This document shows positions 59,486 through 64,000 of a DNA stretch of 64,000 nucleotides, piece by piece. A program made the translations under genes and the position numbers. The first letter of the stretch is position 1. Each line of letters opens with the position of its first letter. The notes under the pieces were generated by a model. It searched no databases, had not been told where the DNA came from, and saw nothing but the letters and a program-made list of their open reading frames with translations. Origin of the DNA: Zhongshania antarctica (lineage in GTDB: Bacteria; Pseudomonadota; Gammaproteobacteria; Pseudomonadales; Spongiibacteraceae); NCBI RefSeq assembly GCF_014202945.1, contig NZ_JACHHW010000002.1:248001-312000 (forward strand). Direction: 5' to 3'.

Positions 59486-60356
59486 TGAGCTTGTATTTAT
59501 TGAGGATCAGCCGCCACCAGAGCGGCTTGGTTTTATCATTATCGTCGCCACTGCCATGCATTTGGCCGTTATCTTGGGCTTAAACTTCGCCCCAGCAGAT
59601 GCCCGTATAAAACTACCCAGTCTGGAGATCACCTTAGCGCAATACCGCAGCAAAGACGCACCTGCCGAGGCCGATTATCTTGCCCAATACGATCAAATCG
59701 GCAGTGGTAGCCTCGACCAAAAAGCCGAACTCCGCAGTATGTCCGACAGCGCTTTTCACGACGCCACCGCCAGCGAAAGTGCGCTTAAACTTGCCAAAAA
59801 TACCCCTCAGCACGCACCGTCGCCGGAGCTGACGAGTACCGCGAAGAACACCCGTAGCAGCACCGAGCGCAATACCCGCATGGTTCTGCAACAGCAGCAA
59901 TGGCAGGGCAGTGACGACAGCACTGAGTTAAGCGACAATATTGCGTCTTTGGAGGCTCAACTCGACAAGCTTAATCAGTCTTATGCACGGATGCCGAGGC
60001 CAAAATTCATTACGTCAGTAGCCACCAAAGGCTCGCCGGACGCCCTCTACCTCAATCGCTGGGAACAGCGAATAGAAGGCATTGGCAACGCCAATTATCC
60101 AGAGGAAGCACGGCGCAAAGGCATAGAGGGCGAATTGCGCTTGTTACTGATGCTGATGCCCGACGGCCGAATCGACGAAGTGCGTATTCTCAGTAGCTCG
60201 GGCAGTGCGGTACTCGACCAAGCGGCCCATCGTATTGTCCGGAAAGCCGCGCCCTATGAGGCCATTCCCGCCGAGGTTTTAGATGGAAAAAATCGCCTCG
60301 GTATCGTTCGCACCTGGCGTTTTGAGCGCCAAGGGCTAAAGGCCAGCCTGAACTAA
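59478..60356 (+). CDS. TonB-family energy transducer
   Basis: A 292-residue protein with one N-terminal membrane anchor (FIIIVATAMHLAVILGLNF), an extended, polar periplasmic part and a C-terminal TonB domain (YPEEARRKGIEGELRLLLMLMPDGRIDEVRIL...AAHRIVRKAAPY). It corresponds in position to tonB3 of Pseudomonas aeruginosa, which is needed for twitching motility. It has no Pro-rich XP repeat typical of TonB1. Translationally coupled to gshB. Confidence 0.88.
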   Translation: MGNELVFIEDQPPPERLGFIIIVATAMHLAVILGLNFAPADARIKLPSLEITLAQYRSKDAPAEADYLAQYDQIGSGSLDQKAELRSMSDSAFHDATASESALKLAKNTPQHAPSPELTSTAKNTRSSTERNTRMVLQQQQWQGSDDSTELSDNIASLEAQLDKLNQSYARMPRPKFITSVATKGSPDALYLNRWEQRIEGIGNANYPEEARRKGIEGELRLLLMLMPDGRIDEVRILSSSGSAVLDQAAHRIVRKAAPYEAIPAEVLDGKNRLGIVRTWRFERQGLKASLN

Positions 60357-60402
60357 GGGCTTTATTCTTGTGTTTACCACAACTTAATCCATACTCAGTA
60401 AC

Positions 60403-60972
60403 ATGAACCAAAGTGCCTTCCCGTCATTCAAAAACCACTTCCTTATCGCCCTTCCCGGCTTGAGGGATGGCATCTTTACCCACAGTATTACCTATCTTTG
60501 TGAACACGATGATCAAGGCGCCATGGGCATTGTCATTAATCACCCTCTCGGTATGGAGGTAGACGAAATACTCGAACAACTTGAAATTGACGGTCAGATT
60601 TTTGACCATCGCGAACCCGTATTCGCCGGTGGTCCGGTGCACACTGATCGCGGATTTGTCCTTCACCGCCGCGACCATCAGCACTGGCAGGCCAGTATTG
60701 AAGTTACTGACACCGTCGCGCTGACGACCTCACTGGATATTCTTGAGGCCATTGCGCTTAACCGTGGCCCCAGCCAATGCCTAATCGCGCTTGGCTACGC
60801 CGGCTGGGACGCTGGCCAGCTAGAAGAGGAAATTCAAAACAATACCTGGCTGACCCTACCTGCCAGTGAAGAAGTGCTATTTAATGTGCCCTCAGATCAG
60901 AAAGTAGACGCGGCGCTGGCGGCGCTGGGAATTACCTTCAGCCAACTTGGCTCGGACAGCGGTCACGCCTAG
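60403..60972 (+). CDS. yqgE: YqgE/AlgH family protein
   Basis: A 189-residue member of the AlgH/YqgE family: FKNHFLIALPGLRDGIFTHSITYLCEHDDQGAMGIVINHPLG, then FAGGPVHTDRGFVLH and LIALGYAGWDAGQLEEEIQNNTWL. Mechanism unknown; once linked to alginate control in Pseudomonas. Lies before ruvX as in nearly all gammaproteobacteria. Confidence 0.94.
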   Translation: MNQSAFPSFKNHFLIALPGLRDGIFTHSITYLCEHDDQGAMGIVINHPLGMEVDEILEQLEIDGQIFDHREPVFAGGPVHTDRGFVLHRRDHQHWQASIEVTDTVALTTSLDILEAIALNRGPSQCLIALGYAGWDAGQLEEEIQNNTWLTLPASEEVLFNVPSDQKVDAALAALGITFSQLGSDSGHA

Positions 60973-61031
60973 CGGGTGTTCTCACCACTGAAATATGACC
61001 AGAACGCCACCCTTCTTAGGAACAGCGACCC

Positions 61032-61451
61032 ATGACAGCAAAACCCCAAACCCTTATCGGCTTTGATTTTGGCCTGCGCTGGATCGGCTGTGCGGTGGGT
61101 CAAACCCTAACGGGCACCGCCTCACCACAGGGCGCCGTCACCGCCAAAGACGGGATTCCCCGCTGGGAAGATATCGACAACTTATTTGCAACCTGGCAAC
61201 CCAATGCCATTGTGGTTGGCCTGCCACTGAATATGGATGGCAGTAAATCAGAGATGTCTCACCGCGCCCGCAAATTTGGCAACCGCCTTCACGGCCGCTT
61301 TGGTCTGCCAGTGCACTTTGCCGATGAACGCCTATCTAGCTTCGAAGCCAAAGGCGATATTATTGCCGACAGCGGCTCCCGCGACTTCAAAGGACAAGGC
61401 GTCGACAGCCGCAGCGCAGTGATTATTTTAGAAAGCTGGATGCGGGGCTAG
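61032..61451 (+). CDS. ruvX: Holliday junction resolvase-like RNase RuvX (YqgF)
   Basis: A 139-residue RNase H-fold nuclease involved in rRNA end maturation. Motifs: IGFDFGLRWIGCAVGQ with the first catalytic Asp, VVGLPLNMDGSKSEMS, and HFADERLSSFEA with the later acidic residues. Last gene of the gshB operon. Its stop overlaps the convergent pilU stop by 4 bp. Confidence 0.94.
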   Translation: MTAKPQTLIGFDFGLRWIGCAVGQTLTGTASPQGAVTAKDGIPRWEDIDNLFATWQPNAIVVGLPLNMDGSKSEMSHRARKFGNRLHGRFGLPVHFADERLSSFEAKGDIIADSGSRDFKGQGVDSRSAVIILESWMRG

Positions 61452-62611
61452 CGCCGCCTAACATTATTGCCCGAGCTCGGACGATTGTCGTTCTCGTCTT
61501 CCTGCATGCTTAAACCACCGGCTAGCGACTTCATTTTTTCTGGGTCATTGTCCGCTCCAAGCTTAATCAACAAGCGTAAATCATTGGCCGAATCGGCGTG
61601 GGCAATTGCATCCTGATAGGTGATTTCGCCAGCCAGATACAGGTCATAGAGGGCTTGATCAAAGGTTTGCATGCCCTGCTCGGTGGAAGTGCGCATTAAG
61701 TCCTTAATGCCCGTCACATCGCCTTTACGAATCAAGTCGGAGGCCAGCGGTGTATTCAGTAACACTTCAACACAAGCCCGTCGCCCCTGACCATCACGGG
61801 TAGGGACCAACTGCTGGGCGATCATTGCTTTGAGGTTTAGCGACAAATCCATCCACAACTGCGGATGCCTGTCCGCGGGGAAAAAATGGATAATCCGGTC
61901 TAATGCCTGGTTGGCATTATTGGCATGCAGAGTACACAAACAGAGGTGCCCGGTTTCAGCAAAGGTAATCGCTTGCTCCATGGCCTCTCGGGTTCGAACC
62001 TCGCCGATCATGATGACATCGGGCGCTTGGCGCAGCATGTTTTTCAAGGCAACTTCAAAAGACTCGGTATCAATACCCACTTCGCGCTGAGTTACAATAC
62101 AGCCGTGATGCTGGTGCACAAACTCAATAGGGTCTTCTACCGTAATGATATGTCCACGCGAGTTCTCGTTACGGTGACCAATCATTGACGCCAGTGACGT
62201 CGACTTACCGGTGCCGGTAGCACCAACAAAAACAATCAGCCCGCGCTTGGTCATTGCCAGTTCTTTAACAATCTCTGGCAAGCCCAACTCATCGCTAGTC
62301 GGTATCTTGGTCTCGATACGCCGCAGCACCATGCCCACCAAATTGCGCTGGTAGAATGCGCTAACCCGGAAGCGGCCAATGCCCCGAGAGCTAATGGCAA
62401 AATTACATTCTTTGTCCCGCACAAACTCCCGGCGCTGTTGATCGTTCATCACTCCCAGTACGACTTCTCGCGCTTGCTCGGGACTCAAAGCATTGCTGCT
62501 CATGGGAATCATTTGGCCATTAATTTTAATCGACGGCGCCACCCCCGCCGAAATGAATAAATCCGAGGCACCTTTATCCTGCATAATCTTTAGCAGTTTT
62601 TCTATTTCCAC
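61448..62611 (-). CDS. pilU: Pilus retraction ATPase-like PilU
   Basis: A 387-residue PilT-family ATPase. Walker A is GATGTGKST (near 131-138); the Asp box is IITVEDPIEFVHQ; Walker B region ends IMIGEVRTREAMEQAI; His box GHLCLCTLHANN. PilU works with PilT to provide force in pilus retraction. It follows pilT by 37 bp on the same strand. The C-terminal 20 residues are polar and basic. Confidence 0.94.
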   Translation of the reverse strand: MEIEKLLKIMQDKGASDLFISAGVAPSIKINGQMIPMSSNALSPEQAREVVLGVMNDQQRREFVRDKECNFAISSRGIGRFRVSAFYQRNLVGMVLRRIETKIPTSDELGLPEIVKELAMTKRGLIVFVGATGTGKSTSLASMIGHRNENSRGHIITVEDPIEFVHQHHGCIVTQREVGIDTESFEVALKNMLRQAPDVIMIGEVRTREAMEQAITFAETGHLCLCTLHANNANQALDRIIHFFPADRHPQLWMDLSLNLKAMIAQQLVPTRDGQGRRACVEVLLNTPLASDLIRKGDVTGIKDLMRTSTEQGMQTFDQALYDLYLAGEITYQDAIAHADSANDLRLLIKLGADNDPEKMKSLAGGLSMQEDENDNRPSSGNNVRRR

Positions 62612-62648
62612 TTTGCCATCCCCAGGCTACGTCGTTTTATTCGCGCCA

Positions 62649-63683
62649 TTAGAAGTTTTCCGGGAAACGCGCTTTCAAACGAGCCGCATCGCGGTTGATC
62701 TTGCGCTTAGCCAATAGCTCTTTCAAACACTGATCCATGGTCTGCATACCCAGCGCGGCGCCCGACTGAATTGCCGAGTACATCTGCGCCACTTTGTCTT
62801 CCCGAATCAGGTTACGAATTGCCGGGGTACCAATCATGATTTCATGAGCGGCTATTCGACCGCCCTCGGGCCGCTTCAACAAGGTTTGCGAAATAACCGC
62901 CTGTAAAGATTCCGACAGCATCGAACGCACCATGGATTTTTCATCCCCAGGGAAGACATCGACAACCCGGTCAATCGTCTTGGCTGCTGAGGTGGTGTGT
63001 AAGGTGCCAAACACCAAGTGACCTGTTTCTGCCGCAGTCAGGGCCAAACGAATGGTCTCTAAGTCACGCAATTCGCCCACCAGAATAATGTCAGGGTCTT
63101 CGCGCAGCGCCGAGCGTAAGGCCTCATTAAAGCCGTGGGTATCGCGGTGCACTTCACGTTGGTTAATCAGGCATTTTTTAGATTCATGCACAAATTCAAT
63201 CGGGTCTTCAATGGTCAAAATATGGTCGAATTTATTGTCATTGATGTAATCGATCATTGCCGCCAAGGTGGTGGATTTACCCGAGCCCGTTGGCCCGGTG
63301 ACCAAAACCAGCCCCCGCGGCAACATTGATATATCTTTAAACACCTGTCCCATGCCAAGGTCGTCCATAGACAAAACCTTAGACGGAATCGTCCGGAATA
63401 CGCCACCGGCGCCACGATTGTGATTAAAGGCGTTTACCCGGAAACGGGCCACACCAGGCACATCAAAGGAAAAATCTGTTTCCAAAAATTCTTCAAAGTC
63501 CCGACGCTGCCGGTCGTTCATTATTTCGTAAATCAGGCTGTGAACTTCACGATGCTCAAGAGGCGGTAAATTGATACGACGGACATCGCCGTCTACCCGG
63601 ATCATCGGCGGCAAACCCGCCGAAAGGTGCAAGTCAGATGCATTTTGTTTCGCACTGAAAGCCAATAATTCGGTAATATCCAT
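62649..63683 (-). CDS. pilT: Pilus retraction ATPase PilT
   Basis: From the ATG at 63683 (MDITELLAFSAK) it has 344 residues, the length of Pseudomonas PilT; the frame extends to 63704 but without family support. Walker A GPTGSGKST (near 129-137), Asp box ILTIEDPIEFVHE, Walker B IILVGELRDLETI and His box GHLVFGTLHTTSA. Drives pilus retraction. Divergent from yggS, as in Pseudomonas. Confidence 0.96.
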   Translation of the reverse strand: MDITELLAFSAKQNASDLHLSAGLPPMIRVDGDVRRINLPPLEHREVHSLIYEIMNDRQRRDFEEFLETDFSFDVPGVARFRVNAFNHNRGAGGVFRTIPSKVLSMDDLGMGQVFKDISMLPRGLVLVTGPTGSGKSTTLAAMIDYINDNKFDHILTIEDPIEFVHESKKCLINQREVHRDTHGFNEALRSALREDPDIILVGELRDLETIRLALTAAETGHLVFGTLHTTSAAKTIDRVVDVFPGDEKSMVRSMLSESLQAVISQTLLKRPEGGRIAAHEIMIGTPAIRNLIREDKVAQMYSAIQSGAALGMQTMDQCLKELLAKRKINRDAARLKARFPENF

Positions 63684-63847
63684 GAAATTCCTCAAACACA
63701 TCAAAACCGCACAGCACCGCCTGCGCAGGCAGCACCAGATTCAAAACCTTATAATGCGACGGCGCTGGCGTACAGCACAATGTTTTTATTTTGCCGTCCA
63801 AGGTCCTGAAAAGCGACGCTTAGACAGAGATCGGGCATAATCTCCCT

Positions 63848-64000
63848 ATGACAACAGCCAATACCATAGTAAGTAATATAGCAGCGATTCAGGCTCGGAT
63901 AGCGACCACCCATAATCTTTTCCACCCCAACACGCCGCAACCCACCTTGATGGCCGTCAGCAAAACCCGCAGCGCGGCCGAAATCCGGCTAGCGCTGGCG
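63848..64000 (+). CDS. yggS: YggS-family PLP homeostasis protein, 3' end missing
   Basis: The first 51 codons only; the gene runs off the window. The start ATG at 63848 is followed by TIVSNIAAIQARIATTHNLF and LMAVSKTRSAAEIRLAL, the N-terminal helix and PLP-lysine strand (AVSK) of the YggS/PROSC family. It carries pyridoxal phosphate and influences its homeostasis. The position beside pilT matches Pseudomonas. Confidence 0.85.
   Translation, partial: MTTANTIVSNIAAIQARIATTHNLFHPNTPQPTLMAVSKTRSAAEIRLALA

Overview
This window looks like a chromosomal segment of a marine-type gammaproteobacterium. Gene content and order are close to Pseudomonas: algP next to an FKBP lipoprotein, a TIGR02444 gene beside the ABC-F gene yheS, gshB facing pilG-pilH-pilI-pilJ-chpA, and pilT-pilU beside yggS. 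The two large TonB-dependent receptors and the DUF3604 lipoprotein suggest a Spongiibacteraceae/Cellvibrionales-like organism. That placement is inference; the genus cannot be fixed from the sequence alone.

Layout. 1-3.8 kb: the end of a coniferyl-aldehyde-type dehydrogenase, then a Zn-protease-like protein, rimK and a succinylglutamate-desuccinylase-like peptidase (ribosomal S6 modification cluster). 3.9-10.2 kb: regulators (LuxR, LysR), small secreted proteins, a double-cupin protein and a lipoprotein with three 103-residue tandem repeats. 10.2-13.3 kb: an operon of VWA protein, anti-sigma-like membrane protein and ECF sigma factor. 13.5-15.8 kb: ahpC-ahpF with a candidate OxyR site. 15.9-23.1 kb: DUF1993, pteridine reductase, ybiT, a FadH-like dienoyl-CoA reductase, HDOD and DUF4332 proteins. 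23.7-26.0 kb: a TonB-dependent receptor.

26.46-30.48 kb is the most unusual part. It is a 4,024-bp mobile element with 26-bp terminal inverted repeats and a 9-bp target duplication, inserted in the loop of a terminator hairpin just downstream of tRNA-Arg(CCG). It carries a 664-residue DDE-like transposase with doubled zinc fingers and a convergent 396-residue HEPN-motif protein. A long palindrome at the transposase start would hide its ribosome-binding site only in transcripts that enter from outside. The insertion split the tRNA terminator, so tRNA read-through points straight at the transposase.

30.7-40.2 kb: carboxylesterase, NADAR protein, DUF3604 lipoprotein with a Pho-box-like site, second TonB-dependent receptor, a stretch with two overlooked small genes, and an SRPBCC-SDR fusion. 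40.3-48.9 kb: conserved housekeeping genes (FKBP, algP-like, TIGR02444, yheS, GST, methyltransferase, 2OG oxygenase, argA, rsmE). 48.9-63.7 kb: the type IV pilus chemosensory array (chpC, chpA, pilJ, pilI, pilH, pilG), then gshB-tonB-yqgE-ruvX and pilU-pilT. The start of yggS runs off the right edge. The pilus genes together form a twitching-motility control and retraction system, but the usual adaptation enzymes (PilK/ChpB) are not present here.
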